DNA of 64,000 bases from Prevotella sp. DNF00663 (GTDB lineage: Bacteria > Bacteroidota > Bacteroidia > Bacteroidales > Bacteroidaceae), in NCBI RefSeq assembly GCF_001553265.1, contig NZ_KQ960645.1, positions 51,144 to 115,143 of the forward strand. Reading direction: 5' to 3'. Under the pieces are notes generated by a model. That model made no database searches. It was not told where the DNA came from and saw only the letters and a program-made list of their open reading frames with translations. Position numbers and translations under genes: made by a program. Of this stretch, positions 53,230-63,356 are shown piece by piece; the first letter of the stretch is position 1, and every line of letters begins with the position of its first letter.

Positions 53230-55210
53230 CCTTGATGAAATAGAGTATCAAAAGTACGTAAGCGGCAAGCGAACAAAGCTCTGAGAGCGGATTAGCAAGC
53301 CATGCTTCGTTTACAAGATTGATTCCACCGAAGCGCAGAAGTGCACTTACCACACCCATCAAGGCTCCTCCGGCAATGAAACCACTGGCAATCAGCGTTC
53401 CTTTCTCACCACGTTCTTTATTCACCTGAGCGTCTTTGCTGCGCGAAGTGACAAACCAATTGATGGCTCCACCGACCAGTAGAGGTGTGTTTAACTGCAA
53501 AGGAATGAACATACCGAGGGCGAATGCCAAGGCCGGAACTTTACAACGGTCGAGTATAATAGCGATAGCGGCACCGATAGCATAAAGTATCCAAGGTGCA
53601 CCGACGCCGTTCATGAGCGGATCGATGACCGCTGCCATAGCGTTAGCTTGCGGTGCTGCCAACTGTCCGGAGGTGAATCCATAGGTCTCGTTGAGCAACA
53701 TCATGACGCCACCTACGGTAGCTGCGCTCACCAAAGTACCAAGGAATTTCCAACTCTCTTGCTTTTTAGGTGTCGTACCGAGCCAATATCCAATCTTCAA
53801 GTCGGTGATAAACGAACCTGCCATAGATAAAGCTGTGCACACAACTCCACCCATGATGAGGGCAGCCAACATGCCTCCGGGGCCATTTAAGCCCACAGCC
53901 ACCATCACCACAGAAGCTAATATCAGCGTCATCAAGGTCATTCCCGATACCGGGTTGCTACCTACGATGGCGATAGCATTGGCTGCCACGGTGGTAAAGA
54001 GGAATGCAATGAGCGTTATCAGTAGGATTCCGACAACGGCATAGGGTAGATTTCCGCTCATCACACCGGTCCAGAAGAAGATGAATGTAGCCAAAATGGT
54101 GACGATACTACCCACAGCTATAATCTTAAAAGAAATGTCGCGTTGTGTGCGTTTCTGTGCTGTTGCGGCCTCACCACCACCTTTTAATTCCTTAGCAGCA
54201 AGCGAAGTAGCACCTTTAATGATGCCCCAACTCTTGATAATACCGATAATTCCGGCCATAGCAATGCCTCCGATGCCGATGCTCTTGCCGTAGGCTGAGA
54301 AGATTTCTTCGGCAGACATGCTGCCCACTGTTGCCTGAATGGAGGGATCCCACATGTTTAATACTTGGTCGTGGAACAGGATTGACATGCCCGGAACGAT
54401 GAGCCACCATACCGATAGCGACCCTAAACAGATAATCAAAGCATATTTTAAGCCCACGATGTAGCCTAGTCCGACTACAGCAGCACCCGTATTGATTTTG
54501 AAAACAAGTTTGGCTTTATCGGCCAATAGTTCTCCGAGACCGACGACACGCGACGTAAAATTCTCGTTCCACCAGCCCATTGTGGCCACGATGAAGTCGT
54601 AGAGACCACCTACAAGTCCCGATATAAGCAACGGTTTTGCTTGATTTCCGCCCTTCGCACCGCTCACTAACACTTGTGTGGTGGCCGTAGCTTCGGGGAA
54701 AGGATACTTGCCGTGCATATCGCTCACAAAGTATTTGCGGAACGGAATGAGGAACAATATACCGATGATACCGCCCAATGCCGAGCTCATAAATATCTTA
54801 AAGAACGATGCTGTCATCGCATCGCCATACTTAGCTTGCAGAATATAGATGGCCGGTAAGGTGAAGATGGCACCTGCCACCACTGCTCCTGAACAAGCAC
54901 CGATACTCTGTATGATAACGTTCTCGCCTAGTGCGTTTTTACGTTTGGCTGCTGTCGAAGCACCAACGGCAATGATGGCGATAGGGATAGCGGCTTCGAA
55001 GACTTGCCCAACCTTTAATCCCAGATAGGCAGCAGCGGCAGAAAACAGCATCGCCATGACGATTCCCCACGTCACCGACCATCCGTTTACTTCCGGATAG
55101 TTGCGTTCCGGACTCATAATAGGCTTGTATTCCTCACCTTCTTTCAATTCTCTGAATGCGTTCTCAGGTAGTTCCATGGGCTCTACCTCTTTGATTTGTT
55201 CTTCTTGCAT
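53216..55210 (-). CDS. OPT-family oligopeptide/metal-chelate transporter
   Basis: A 664-residue inner-membrane protein with about 15-16 hydrophobic helices. It belongs to the OPT superfamily, whose members import peptides or metal chelates with protons. Characteristic pieces are NGWSVTWGIVMAMLFSAAAAYLGLKVGQVFEA at the N-terminus, AYLGLKVG, and KYPFPEATATTQVLVSG (about 172-188). A conserved LALGMFIPLQLNTPLLVGG comes near the C-terminus. Cargo cannot be predicted. A minus-strand -7 element TACTTTTG (55248-55241) lies upstream. The gene converges with and overlaps the helicase gene by 14 bp. Confidence 0.92.
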   Translation of the reverse strand: MQEEQIKEVEPMELPENAFRELKEGEEYKPIMSPERNYPEVNGWSVTWGIVMAMLFSAAAAYLGLKVGQVFEAAIPIAIIAVGASTAAKRKNALGENVIIQSIGACSGAVVAGAIFTLPAIYILQAKYGDAMTASFFKIFMSSALGGIIGILFLIPFRKYFVSDMHGKYPFPEATATTQVLVSGAKGGNQAKPLLISGLVGGLYDFIVATMGWWNENFTSRVVGLGELLADKAKLVFKINTGAAVVGLGYIVGLKYALIICLGSLSVWWLIVPGMSILFHDQVLNMWDPSIQATVGSMSAEEIFSAYGKSIGIGGIAMAGIIGIIKSWGIIKGATSLAAKELKGGGEAATAQKRTQRDISFKIIAVGSIVTILATFIFFWTGVMSGNLPYAVVGILLITLIAFLFTTVAANAIAIVGSNPVSGMTLMTLILASVVMVAVGLNGPGGMLAALIMGGVVCTALSMAGSFITDLKIGYWLGTTPKKQESWKFLGTLVSAATVGGVMMLLNETYGFTSGQLAAPQANAMAAVIDPLMNGVGAPWILYAIGAAIAIILDRCKVPALAFALGMFIPLQLNTPLLVGGAINWFVTSRSKDAQVNKERGEKGTLIASGFIAGGALMGVVSALLRFGGINLVNEAWLANPLSELCSLAAYVLLILYFIKATKK

Positions 55211-55543
55211 GAATGTTAACGAAATAGGGTTAATATGCTACAAAAGTAACATATTTATATAAGAAGACCATTGGATTGTATGAGAAATAACGTATTTTTG
55301 CAACAGACATTCATCTATGGCAACGCTATGAGAGCTTTCTATAGGCTTTGCAGTGAAGTGGCGGTAATGCTTTGACTGGGCAAAACTTTATATCTGATAT
55401 TCTATTCAATACATAATAATGCCTTATTTCAGGCTATTATATGGGACGAGATGAAAGTAGTATGCCTTCGGAAATATACATTAAAAATGGGAAAAAGTTC
55501 ATCAAACCATGATGAACCTTTCCCCATGAAAGTCTAATCTTTA
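55211..55543. other. Intergenic region between OPT transporter and clpB
   Basis: This 333-bp region has no gene. It contains the OPT promoter element (minus, 55248-55241) and an opposed plus-strand TATTTTTG (55293-55300) with ATTG 19 bp upstream that faces no gene. It also has a degenerate GCAGC-type repeat (about 55322-55370) and the clpB terminator (55487-55526). Confidence 0.55.
55487..55526 (-). terminator. Terminator of clpB
   Basis: On the minus strand GGGGAAAGGTTCATCA pairs with TGATGAACTTTTTCCC, followed by ATTTTTAATG. It lies 18 bp after the clpB stop. Confidence 0.75.
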
Positions 55544-58132
55544 TTAGTTTCTGAACACAAGCCCATTGTTGTCGGCATCGATGATGATGGGCTTGTCGCG
55601 TAATACGTTCTCTGATAGGAGCTGTTTGCTTAAATCGTTAAGCACAAAACGCTGTATGGCACGCTTTACCGGACGTGCTCCGAACTCCGGTTCGTAGCCT
55701 TCCGTGGCCAAGAAATTGATGGCTTCAGGTGTCCACTCGATGCTGAAGCCCTGTTGTTCGAGCATTTTGCGCACGTGTTTCATTTGTAGCGTGACCACCT
55801 TTCCAATCTCTTCTTGTGTCAAAGGCAGGAACATGATGGTCTCATCGATACGGTTTAAGAACTCCGGACGGATGCTCTGTTTCAGCATTTCCAACACTTG
55901 GTGGCGCATTTCATTCATCTTTTCATCCCTATTGTAGACGTTCATATCCTGCATTTGTTGCTGGATGTACTGACTGCCGAGGTTGGATGTCATGATGATG
56001 ATAGTGTTTTTGAAGTTCACTGTGCGCCCTTTGTTGTCGGTCAATCGGCCGTCGTCCAACACTTGCAACAAGATATTGAAGACGTCGGGATGTGCTTTTT
56101 CAATCTCATCGAACAGTACCACGCTGTACGGTTTGCGTCTTACAGCCTCCGTTAGTTGCCCTCCTTCGTCGTAACCCACGTATCCCGGAGGTGCGCCGAT
56201 GAGTCTGGAGACGCTGAATTTCTCCTGATATTCACTCATATCTATACGAGTCATCATGTTCTCATCATTGAAAAGATATTCGGCGAGTGCCTTGGCCAAT
56301 TCGGTTTTTCCTACACCTGTGGTGCCCATAAAGATGAAAGAGGCTATCGGACGCTTTGGATCTTGCAGTCCGGCGCGACTTCTTCGCACCGCATCGCTTA
56401 CCGCTTGGATGGCTTCTTCTTGCCCGATGACACGCTTATGCAGTTCCTCTTCCAAATGAAGAAGCTTCTCGCGCTCGCTTTGAAGCATTCGTGTGACGGG
56501 GATACCTGTCCATCTGCTCACCACTTCCGCGATGTCGTCGGCCGTCACTTCTTCCCTTATCATGCCCTCGCCGCCTTGAGTTGCCCTCAATTGTTGCTGT
56601 ATATTGTCGATGTCATCCTGCAATGCTTGGAGCTTGCCGTAACGTATTTCGGCCACTCTCTCGTAGTTTCCTTCTCGTTCGGCACGCTCTGCTTCAAACT
56701 TGAGGCTTTCCATTTCCTGCTTATCTTGCTGTATCTTGTTGACCAATCCTTTCTCCGATTCCCATTTAGCTCGGTATTGATGTTCCTCTTCTTGGAGTTC
56801 GGCAATCTCTTTATCGAGTTGTGCTATCTTGTCGGTATCGTTCTCTCGCTTGATAGCTTCGCGTTCTATTTCAAGCTGTTTCAACCTACGAGTAATCTCA
56901 TCGAGCTCTTCCGGCACCGAGTCGCGCTCCATTCTAAGCTTGGCGGCAGCCTCGTCCATGAGGTCGATAGCCTTATCCGGCAAGAAACGGTCGGATATAT
57001 AGCGCTCCGAAAGTTGCACCGCTGCGATGCAAGCATCGTCTTGTATGCGCACTTTATGGTGGTTTTCGTACCGTTCCTTTAGGCCACGTAAGATGCTGAT
57101 AGCGTCTAGTTCGTCGGGTTCATCCACCATTACTGTCTGGAAACGGCGCTCTAATGCCTTGTCTTTTTCAAAGTATTTTTGGTACTCATTGAGTGTAGTT
57201 GCACCGATAGCACGGAGTTCGCCACGAGCCAATGCAGGCTTTAATATGTTGGCAGCATCCATAGCACCCTCGCCACCACCGGCTCCAACGAGCGTGTGTA
57301 TCTCGTCGATGAAGAGGATAATCTCACCGTCTGCGTTGGTCACTTCCTTGATAACACCTTTCAATCGTTCCTCAAACTCGCCCTTATATTTGGCTCCTGC
57401 TACTAGAGCTCCCATGTCGAGAGAGTATAATTGCTTGTTTTTGAGGTTCTCAGGAACATCACCTCGTACGATACGTTCGGCCAAACCTTCCACGATGGCG
57501 GTCTTACCGGTACCCGGTTCTCCTATTAATATCGGGTTGTTTTTGGTTCTTCGAGACAGGATTTGCAGCACTCGACGAATCTCGTCATCGCGTCCTATGA
57601 CCGGATCGAGCTTGCCTTGACGTGCATCTTCGACCAAGTTTTTAGCGTATTTCTGCAATGCTTGATAGTTCTCATCGCCGCTTTGGTTGTCTACTTTTTT
57701 GCCTTGGCGCAGTTCGTTGATGGCTTGTAGCACGCCGTTCTCGGTGCAACCGGCATCTTTTAGAATTCTGCTAGCAGTGGAATTGACGCTCAATAATGCC
57801 AACAGCATAGGTTCGATAGATACGAATTCGTCTCCTAATTTCGTGCTATAATCTTGCGTTTTTTGTAATACGGCATTTGTTTCGTTGCTCACGTAAGGCT
57901 GTCCGCCCTGTACTTTAGGTAAGTGTTGAATCTCTTGTTGTACCGCCTGCTCTATCAACTGTGTGTTGATGGCCAGCTTTTGGAATATAAAATTGGTCAC
58001 ATCTTTGCCTTTGTTCATGATGCCTTGAAGCAAATGAACCGGCTCTATAGCCTGTTGGCCGCTGCTTTGAGCTATGTTTGCAGCTTCTTGCACGGCCTCT
58101 TGGGCTTTGATAGTAAACTTGTTGAAATCCAT
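55544..58132 (-). CDS. clpB: ATP-dependent disaggregase ClpB
   Basis: An 862-residue AAA+ Hsp100 chaperone that pulls proteins out of aggregates together with DnaK. The Clp N-terminal repeat domain (about 1-145) precedes AAA-1 with Walker [16 protein letters not shown] (about 205-219). The M-domain coiled coil (about 400-525) is rich in Glu/Arg/Lys/Gln ([18 protein letters not shown]). AAA-2 has Walker [18 protein letters not shown] (about 605-621), and the C-terminal domain ends [32 protein letters not shown] and onward. The start codon is preceded by a good Shine-Dalgarno (GGAAAGGAG). No TAnnTTTG element is seen upstream, so heat-shock control may differ from the housekeeping type. Confidence 0.97.
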   Translation of the reverse strand: MDFNKFTIKAQEAVQEAANIAQSSGQQAIEPVHLLQGIMNKGKDVTNFIFQKLAINTQLIEQAVQQEIQHLPKVQGGQPYVSNETNAVLQKTQDYSTKLGDEFVSIEPMLLALLSVNSTASRILKDAGCTENGVLQAINELRQGKKVDNQSGDENYQALQKYAKNLVEDARQGKLDPVIGRDDEIRRVLQILSRRTKNNPILIGEPGTGKTAIVEGLAERIVRGDVPENLKNKQLYSLDMGALVAGAKYKGEFEERLKGVIKEVTNADGEIILFIDEIHTLVGAGGGEGAMDAANILKPALARGELRAIGATTLNEYQKYFEKDKALERRFQTVMVDEPDELDAISILRGLKERYENHHKVRIQDDACIAAVQLSERYISDRFLPDKAIDLMDEAAAKLRMERDSVPEELDEITRRLKQLEIEREAIKRENDTDKIAQLDKEIAELQEEEHQYRAKWESEKGLVNKIQQDKQEMESLKFEAERAEREGNYERVAEIRYGKLQALQDDIDNIQQQLRATQGGEGMIREEVTADDIAEVVSRWTGIPVTRMLQSEREKLLHLEEELHKRVIGQEEAIQAVSDAVRRSRAGLQDPKRPIASFIFMGTTGVGKTELAKALAEYLFNDENMMTRIDMSEYQEKFSVSRLIGAPPGYVGYDEGGQLTEAVRRKPYSVVLFDEIEKAHPDVFNILLQVLDDGRLTDNKGRTVNFKNTIIIMTSNLGSQYIQQQMQDMNVYNRDEKMNEMRHQVLEMLKQSIRPEFLNRIDETIMFLPLTQEEIGKVVTLQMKHVRKMLEQQGFSIEWTPEAINFLATEGYEPEFGARPVKRAIQRFVLNDLSKQLLSENVLRDKPIIIDADNNGLVFRN

Positions 58133-58204
58133 ATCGTGTCTCCTTTCCTTGATTAATTCAATGTTTTATTCATTCAGTAAAGGAGAAGTCAAACCCCATG
58201 CCTT

Positions 58205-58254
58205 ATTAAAATTCATGCCTTTTTGGCATAATTGTGTGTCAAAAAGGCATGAAT
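58205..58254 (-). terminator. Terminator of the CDF transporter operon
   Basis: 15-bp perfect arms ATTCATGCCTTTTTG (58211-58225) and CAAAAAGGCATGAAT (58240-58254) enclose a 14-nt loop. On the minus strand the stem ends in ATTTTAAT. It lies 10 bp after the transporter stop. Confidence 0.8.
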
Positions 58255-58263
58255 CGGGGCTGC

Positions 58264-59388
58264 TTAATCGCTATAGTTATTGTCTATAATGATGCTGAAA
58301 TGGTAGTCGGGAAAGGTTTCTTGCAGGTTTTTCAAGTATCGTTTGAGAAGTCCCTCTTTTTCTTTTACCCCGTCTTCGGGTATGATATCGAGTGAGATGG
58401 TGCGTGTTTCTGTGTCCAAGAAGAATCCATGTGCCTGACAAATATCGGGACATTCGGCAGTCATCTCCATCACTTGTTGTTGCAATTGAGTTGTTAAGTT
58501 ATCGCCGGAGTTGATGGCATAGATGCCTATAGTGGCGATGATGCCGAATTTCTCCATCAGTCTGTGGCTGATACGATGGGTGAGTTTGTGTATCTCTATG
58601 GCCGAAGTGGTGTCTAATACGCTGATATGGAGCGACCCAATGATGGTATCCGGCCCGTAGGTATGCATGATAACGTCGAACACTCCGCACACTCCATCGA
58701 ATGTTTTTACTTCGTCTTTGATGTTAGTAATAAGCTCTTGAGAGATGCGTGTACCCAAAATCTGATTCACGGGAGAGGCCAACATCTCAATACCGGCCTT
58801 GATAATGAGCAGTGAGATGAGCACACCGAGGATACCATCAATGGAAAAATGCCATACAAGCATGATGACAGCCGATACCAAAGTACCCAAGGTGACGACG
58901 GCATCAAAGGTTGCATCGGCTCCACTAGCGATGAGAGCGTCTGATTGGAGTCGCTCTCCCGTGCTTTTAACATATCGTCCGAGGATGAGCTTTACGACGA
59001 TAGCTGTGATGATAACCGTCAATGTGACGGTGGTATATTCGGGAGTTGTGGGGTGTAAAACCTTCTTTCCGGACTCTATGAGCGATGTAATACCGGCAGC
59101 AATCACGAATACCGCAATCACAATGGCGCTGAGATATTCTATTCGTCCATGCCCAAAGGGATGCTTACGGTCGGCCGGTCGGGCTGAATATCGGGTGCCG
59201 ATGATGGTCACGACCGACGAGAATACGTCGCTCAGGTTGTTGACTGCGTCCATCACGATAGCAATGGAGCCTGCCAAGAATCCTACCACGGCCTTGAAAG
59301 AGGCCAACAGTACGTTGGCCAAAATGCCGATAAGACTTGTCCGAATAATCTGTTGATTCCTATTCATTGCATCGTTTAGAGAACTCAT
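58264..59388 (-). CDS. Cation diffusion facilitator (CDF) metal exporter
   Basis: A 374-residue six-helix inner-membrane protein exporting divalent metals such as zinc, iron or manganese in exchange for protons. The metal-site motif on helix 2 is DAVNNLSDVFSS (about 45-56), followed by the CDF signature RKHPFGHGRIEYLSAI (about 75-90). The second site on helix 5 is SGADATFDAVVTLG. A cytoplasmic ZT-dimer domain (about 215-300) includes HTYGPDTIIGSLHISV, and a further ~70-residue C-terminal extension is present. It is 2 bp downstream of pncB, so it is in that operon. Confidence 0.92.
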   Translation of the reverse strand: MSSLNDAMNRNQQIIRTSLIGILANVLLASFKAVVGFLAGSIAIVMDAVNNLSDVFSSVVTIIGTRYSARPADRKHPFGHGRIEYLSAIVIAVFVIAAGITSLIESGKKVLHPTTPEYTTVTLTVIITAIVVKLILGRYVKSTGERLQSDALIASGADATFDAVVTLGTLVSAVIMLVWHFSIDGILGVLISLLIIKAGIEMLASPVNQILGTRISQELITNIKDEVKTFDGVCGVFDVIMHTYGPDTIIGSLHISVLDTTSAIEIHKLTHRISHRLMEKFGIIATIGIYAINSGDNLTTQLQQQVMEMTAECPDICQAHGFFLDTETRTISLDIIPEDGVKEKEGLLKRYLKNLQETFPDYHFSIIIDNNYSD

Positions 59389-59390
59389 TG

Positions 59391-60599
59391 TTAGTCTTGC
59401 ATGTGCAGAACGTCTAAGAATCGCTTGATGACTTCGGGCTTTCCTGTGTGTTTGCCATTGTCTTCGCTCAGCTTACAAGTGTCGTTATAGAAGTCCCACG
59501 ACTCTGTAATCTTGGCTGCTACCAACTTGATGACGATATTCATCGGTTCTATTTCCTCGAAGTCATTGGTGAAGTGAGTACCTATACCGAATGAAGGTTG
59601 GCAATAGTCTTTGGCATATTGTTGTACTTCGATGGCTTGGTCGGTGTTCAACGCATTGCTGAATACCACCTGTTTGGTACGCGGATCAATGCCCAGCGAG
59701 CGGTATTTACCGATAATCTTAGCTAATTCTTGTCGGTTGTCTCCGCTATCTATGCGCAGACCTTTGAACAAATTGGCGAAGTCTTCAGAGAAGTTGAGGC
59801 TGAAAATGTTCCACCCGAAGCTGTCGTAGAGGTAGGTTCCCAATGCCCCACGGAATGTGTTGCGCCACGAGTTCATGGCAATATGGTTGGCCATTTGGGG
59901 ACCATACATACCTCCGATGGCGCAAACAAACTCATGAGCCATCGTTCCCACGGGTGTCAGACCGTGCTTCATGGCCAAATAGACATTACTGGTTCCGACG
60001 AATCTACCCGGCCATTGGCGCGAAGTATAGCAATCTTTCATGGCTCTTACTACCGTATCTTCAGCCTCGAACGATGCTCGACGGCGCGTACCGAAGTCGC
60101 TATAGACACAGCCGGCAGTCAAAAGTCGCTCGGCTTTGGCGTACGATTTCTTGTAATATTCCTCGTAGTTGAGTTTGGCTTCCTGTCCTGTCACCATATA
60201 ATATAGTTCGGACACGATGGCCAATACTTTTACTTCGAGCAGAATAGTATCCGACCAACTGCCCTCAAACTCTATATATAAGTGCCGGTTTTCGTCTTGC
60301 CAGACGCGTGTCCATTGGTGTTTGAAGCGGAAACCACGTAGGTAGCGATAGAACCAATGGGGTATATAGTAGCATTCACGCTGCATGAAATGAATCTCTT
60401 CATCGGTGATAACGAGGTTTTCGAGCATCTTGATTTGCTCGGCTACAAGGTCGGCAAAGCCCTCCGGATAGACGGTATTGTTGCGGTCTACGAACTGATA
60501 TTTCACCTGTGCACGTGGGAAATTGTCAATAACGGCACAGCACATGGTAAACTTATAGAGGTCGTCGTCGGTGAAGTGTTGTATGATTTGTCTCATCAT
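59391..60599 (-). CDS. pncB: Nicotinate phosphoribosyltransferase
   Basis: A 402-residue enzyme making nicotinate mononucleotide from nicotinate and PRPP in NAD salvage. Motifs include FTDDDLYKFTMCCAV at the N-terminus, the phospho-accepting histidine region GTMAHEFVCAIGGMYGP (about 222-238), LRIDSGDNRQELAKI and FGIGTHFTNDF near the C-terminus. Length matches the bacterial PncB form. The start may be either of two adjacent ATG codons (60599 or 60596). It lies 31 bp downstream of the mutarotase-like gene and overlaps nothing. Confidence 0.95.
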   Translation of the reverse strand: MMRQIIQHFTDDDLYKFTMCCAVIDNFPRAQVKYQFVDRNNTVYPEGFADLVAEQIKMLENLVITDEEIHFMQRECYYIPHWFYRYLRGFRFKHQWTRVWQDENRHLYIEFEGSWSDTILLEVKVLAIVSELYYMVTGQEAKLNYEEYYKKSYAKAERLLTAGCVYSDFGTRRRASFEAEDTVVRAMKDCYTSRQWPGRFVGTSNVYLAMKHGLTPVGTMAHEFVCAIGGMYGPQMANHIAMNSWRNTFRGALGTYLYDSFGWNIFSLNFSEDFANLFKGLRIDSGDNRQELAKIIGKYRSLGIDPRTKQVVFSNALNTDQAIEVQQYAKDYCQPSFGIGTHFTNDFEEIEPMNIVIKLVAAKITESWDFYNDTCKLSEDNGKHTGKPEVIKRFLDVLHMQD

Positions 60600-60630
60600 G
60601 TCAATAGGGTAGAGTTGTTGTTAAGAGTGA

Positions 60631-61011
60631 TTAATATAGGTAGAACATACGTTCCATCATCTTCCATTTTTCGTCTGAGGTGCTACCGGTGGCACACTGT
60701 TGAAATTGCGACACATAGTCTTCCCAGTCTTGTTGGCCGGGTAGGGTAGCAAGACGAGCCATGGCATCGTCCCAATCGAAGTCTACCGGTGTCTCAACTA
60801 TCATGAATACGCGTGTACCAACGATGTATAACTCCATCTCTAGAATGCCAACTTGTTTGATTCCGTCTTCTATTTGTTGGCGGAAATGCTCACGGTCGTG
60901 GGCTTCGCGATAGCATTTGATGAGTTCAGGATTGTCGCGTAGATCCATTGTTTGGCAATATCGCTTTACCGGACCATCGTATTGTTTCACCTTGTAACCT
61001 TCTGTTTTCAT
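60631..61011 (-). CDS. L-rhamnose mutarotase (RhaM/DUF718) family protein
   Basis: A 126-residue protein of the RhaM-like dimeric alpha/beta-barrel family, which interconverts anomers of L-rhamnose or related sugars. Family marks are RYCQTMDLRDNPELIKCYREAH (about 15-36), VGILEMELYIVGTRVFMIVET (about 53-73) and the C-terminal WKMMERMFYL. The start at 61011 (MKTEGYKVKQYDG) is preferred to 61059, because a -7 element TATCTTTG (61064-61057) overlaps that upstream ATG. No rhamnose catabolic genes are adjacent, so the sugar specificity is uncertain. Confidence 0.88.
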   Translation of the reverse strand: MKTEGYKVKQYDGPVKRYCQTMDLRDNPELIKCYREAHDREHFRQQIEDGIKQVGILEMELYIVGTRVFMIVETPVDFDWDDAMARLATLPGQQDWEDYVSQFQQCATGSTSDEKWKMMERMFYLY

Positions 61012-61056
61012 ATCGTTTTTTCTTATTTGTGATTGTCGAATGCAGCCTATTTTATG

Positions 61057-61064
61057 CAAAGATA
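61057..61064 (-). promoter_or_regulatory. -7 promoter element (TATCTTTG) of mutarotase-pncB-CDF operon
   Basis: The minus strand matches TAnnTTTG. The expected start is near 61050, excluding the upstream ATG at 61059. Confidence 0.6.
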
Positions 61065-61186
61065 AACATAAAAGTGGGATGACACTATCTTTTAGGCTGT
61101 AATTATGTGCGATGGCCGCTTTGCAATATTAATACTTTCCATGTTTTATATCATAACTTGTAGATTCATAAACTTACTAACTCAAA

Positions 61187-61275
61187 TTGCTGCAGTGGCT
61201 TGGCAGTCTTGCTGCTTCGGCTCGGCAGTAATGCTGAATGGGCTGTGCAGCGATGCTGAAGAGACGTTACAGCAA
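61187..61275. repeat. Copy F of dispersed GCAGC-rich intergenic repeat
   Basis: TTGCTGCAGTGGCTTGGCAG, TCTTGCTGCTTCGG, CTCGGCAGTAATGCTG and GTGCAGCGATGCTGAAGAG occur in series. The preceding ATAACTTGTAGATTCATAAACT matches the flank of copy B. Confidence 0.6.
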
Positions 61276-61425
61276 ATGAAGAGTGAGGAGTTAGGAGTGA
61301 CAAGTGAGGAGTTATAGCAAATTGTAGAGGTGTATTGTATTCGCCCAAAAGAACGTTAGATGTCTGAAAATAAGAATGTTAGTTAATTTTAAACTCTTAT
61401 CTGCCTGATTGTTAGACTTATTTTA

Positions 61426-61433
61426 TATTTTTG
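61426..61433 (+). promoter_or_regulatory. -7 promoter element (TATTTTTG) of phosphoglycerol transferase gene
   Basis: It matches TAnnTTTG, 55 bp before the start codon. No TTTG is seen at the normal -33 spacing. Confidence 0.5.
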
Positions 61434-61488
61434 CAGCCTAATATAATAGTAGGTAATTAGACTCAAATTTAAACATTAAAGACACGAA

Positions 61489-63354
61489 ATGAGGGAGCAT
61501 AGATTGAAGTGTGCTATGGGTATGGCTACGTTCATACTTGGAAATTTCATAGGTTTTGCTGTGTTGGCAATGCTGATGAAGCCTTTTTTCATGCTTTATA
61601 ACCACGCCATCTATGTTGAAGCAACATTGAAAGACTATGTGGCTGTAATGTGGCATGGACTCCCGATGGACTTCTCTGTGAGTGGTTACCTATCAATAGT
61701 ACCTGCACTTCTTGCACTCGTTGCGCCTTTTGGCGGTGGCGATGTGCTTCGTCGTATTGCCAAGACGTACTATGCTGTGGTGGCATTGCTGCTCGCTATG
61801 ATATTCATAGTGGATGCGGTGCTCTATAGCTATTGGGGATTCAGACTCGACACGACACCTTTGTTTTATTTCTACTCGTCGCCTTCGGACGCCATGGCAA
61901 GTGTCGGTGCAGGCTTCATCGTGCTGGGTGTGGTAGTTTGGTTGTTATTGTCGTTGGGTATTTATAGTATTGCTGTGCGTTGCCTGTTGCCACTTCCTAC
62001 GACTACAACAAAAGTTCGTGAGCGTATACAGACCGTAGTGATGACCTTAGTATTGATGGGATTGCTCATTATCCCGATACGTGGAGGCGTCACAACATCG
62101 ACCATGAATTTGGGAAATGTGTATTATAGTCAGAATCAGCGACTGAATCATGCTGCCGTAAATCCTTGTTTCAGTCTGTTACGTTCATGGATTGATGGGG
62201 CGACGAAGCTTTCCGACCAATACCGATTGATGGATGCCACCGAGGCTGACAGCCTGTTTAGTCAGCTTGTAAAGACCGGTGACCGCAGTAATAAAGGAGA
62301 AGAGACGCAGTTGCTACGCGTGCATCGTCCCAATATTGTGATTGTTGTGCTAGAGAGTTTCTCTGCTCAAATCATGCAAGAGTTGGGTGGTTTGCCGCGA
62401 GTGGCGGTCAATATGGATCGCTTGGCACGCGAAGGTGTGCTCTTTACTCGATTCTATGCCAATAGTTTCCGTACCGATCGCGGACTCGTTTCTATCTTGG
62501 CCGGCTATCCGGCTCAGCCCACGATGAGTATCATGAAGTACACTGAGAAAGTGGAAACATTACCTTCGTTGCCGCGAGAATTGAGCAATGAGGGGTACGA
62601 CTTGCAATATTATTATGGTGGTGATGCAGATTTTACCAACATGCGGTCGTTTTTGACTACGGCCGGATTTGAGAAAATAGTGGCCGATGTTGACTTTCCT
62701 GTGAATCTAAGGTTGAGCAAATGGGGTGTTCCAGATGGTTATGTGTTCGACTGTGCGGCTAAAGATATAGAACAATATCGCGGTAAACCTTTCTTGAAGG
62801 TGATTCAGACAAGCAGCAGTCATGAGCCTTATGATGTGCCTTATCATCGTTTAAGCAACAAGGTATTGAATGCTTTTGCTTATGCGGACGATTGTTTGGG
62901 CAAGTTTGTAGAGCGCTTGCGCCGTTCTAAACAGTGGGATAATACGCTCATCGTGCTTGTTCCCGACCATCTGGGATGCTATCCGGAAGATATTAGCAAC
63001 TATGATTTCGCGCGTTATCATATTCCGCTCATCATGGTAGGTGGGGCAGTGAAGGAGTCGCACCGTATTGATATTATCGGCTCGCAGATAGATATTGCGG
63101 CTACACTCCTGTCGCAATTGGGTATGCCGCACCATCAGTTTACTTTCAGTAAAGACATGATGGACAGCAGAGCACCACATTTTGGGTATTTCACGGTGCC
63201 TAATGCATTGGGTATGATTACGTCTACCGACTCTGTGATGTACGATCTTGATACAAAAACAACCGTGCAGAAGCGCGGCAAACATACCGATTATACGTTG
63301 AAGTTGGGCAAGGCCTACCTTCAAAAACTTTACGATGACCTCTCAAAACGTTGA
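61489..63354 (+). CDS. LtaS-like phosphoglycerol transferase (sulfatase superfamily)
   Basis: A 621-residue membrane enzyme. About five helices fill the first ~215 residues (ATFILGNFIGFAVLAMLM through VVMTLVLMGLLIIP). An extracytoplasmic alkaline-phosphatase/sulfatase domain follows (about 280-600). Metal and nucleophile sites typical of LtaS/MdoB are visible: IVIVVLESFSAQ (Glu), FRTDRGLVSILAG (nucleophile Thr), QTSSSHEPYDVPY (His) and LVPDHLG (Asp-His). In Gram-negative bacteria such enzymes decorate periplasmic or surface glycans or lipids with phosphoglycerol or phosphoethanolamine. The PAP2 phosphatase gene follows at once, suggesting a joint role in envelope lipid turnover. Confidence 0.9.
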   Translation: MREHRLKCAMGMATFILGNFIGFAVLAMLMKPFFMLYNHAIYVEATLKDYVAVMWHGLPMDFSVSGYLSIVPALLALVAPFGGGDVLRRIAKTYYAVVALLLAMIFIVDAVLYSYWGFRLDTTPLFYFYSSPSDAMASVGAGFIVLGVVVWLLLSLGIYSIAVRCLLPLPTTTTKVRERIQTVVMTLVLMGLLIIPIRGGVTTSTMNLGNVYYSQNQRLNHAAVNPCFSLLRSWIDGATKLSDQYRLMDATEADSLFSQLVKTGDRSNKGEETQLLRVHRPNIVIVVLESFSAQIMQELGGLPRVAVNMDRLAREGVLFTRFYANSFRTDRGLVSILAGYPAQPTMSIMKYTEKVETLPSLPRELSNEGYDLQYYYGGDADFTNMRSFLTTAGFEKIVADVDFPVNLRLSKWGVPDGYVFDCAAKDIEQYRGKPFLKVIQTSSSHEPYDVPYHRLSNKVLNAFAYADDCLGKFVERLRRSKQWDNTLIVLVPDHLGCYPEDISNYDFARYHIPLIMVGGAVKESHRIDIIGSQIDIAATLLSQLGMPHHQFTFSKDMMDSRAPHFGYFTVPNALGMITSTDSVMYDLDTKTTVQKRGKHTDYTLKLGKAYLQKLYDDLSKR

Positions 63355-63356
63355 CC

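Larger units (their letters stand above)
61065..61488. other. Intergenic region with repeat copy F and promoter of the phosphoglycerol transferase gene
   Basis: No gene was found in this ~420-bp stretch. It holds repeat copy F (61187-61275) and short direct repeats of GTGAGGAGTTA (about 61282-61315). A -7 element TATTTTTG (61426-61433) lies 55 bp before the next gene. Confidence 0.5.

Noticed and set aside
56156..57082. 308-codon plus-strand frame opposite clpB
   Set aside because: Antisense shadow of the conserved ClpB coding sequence with no recognisable domain.
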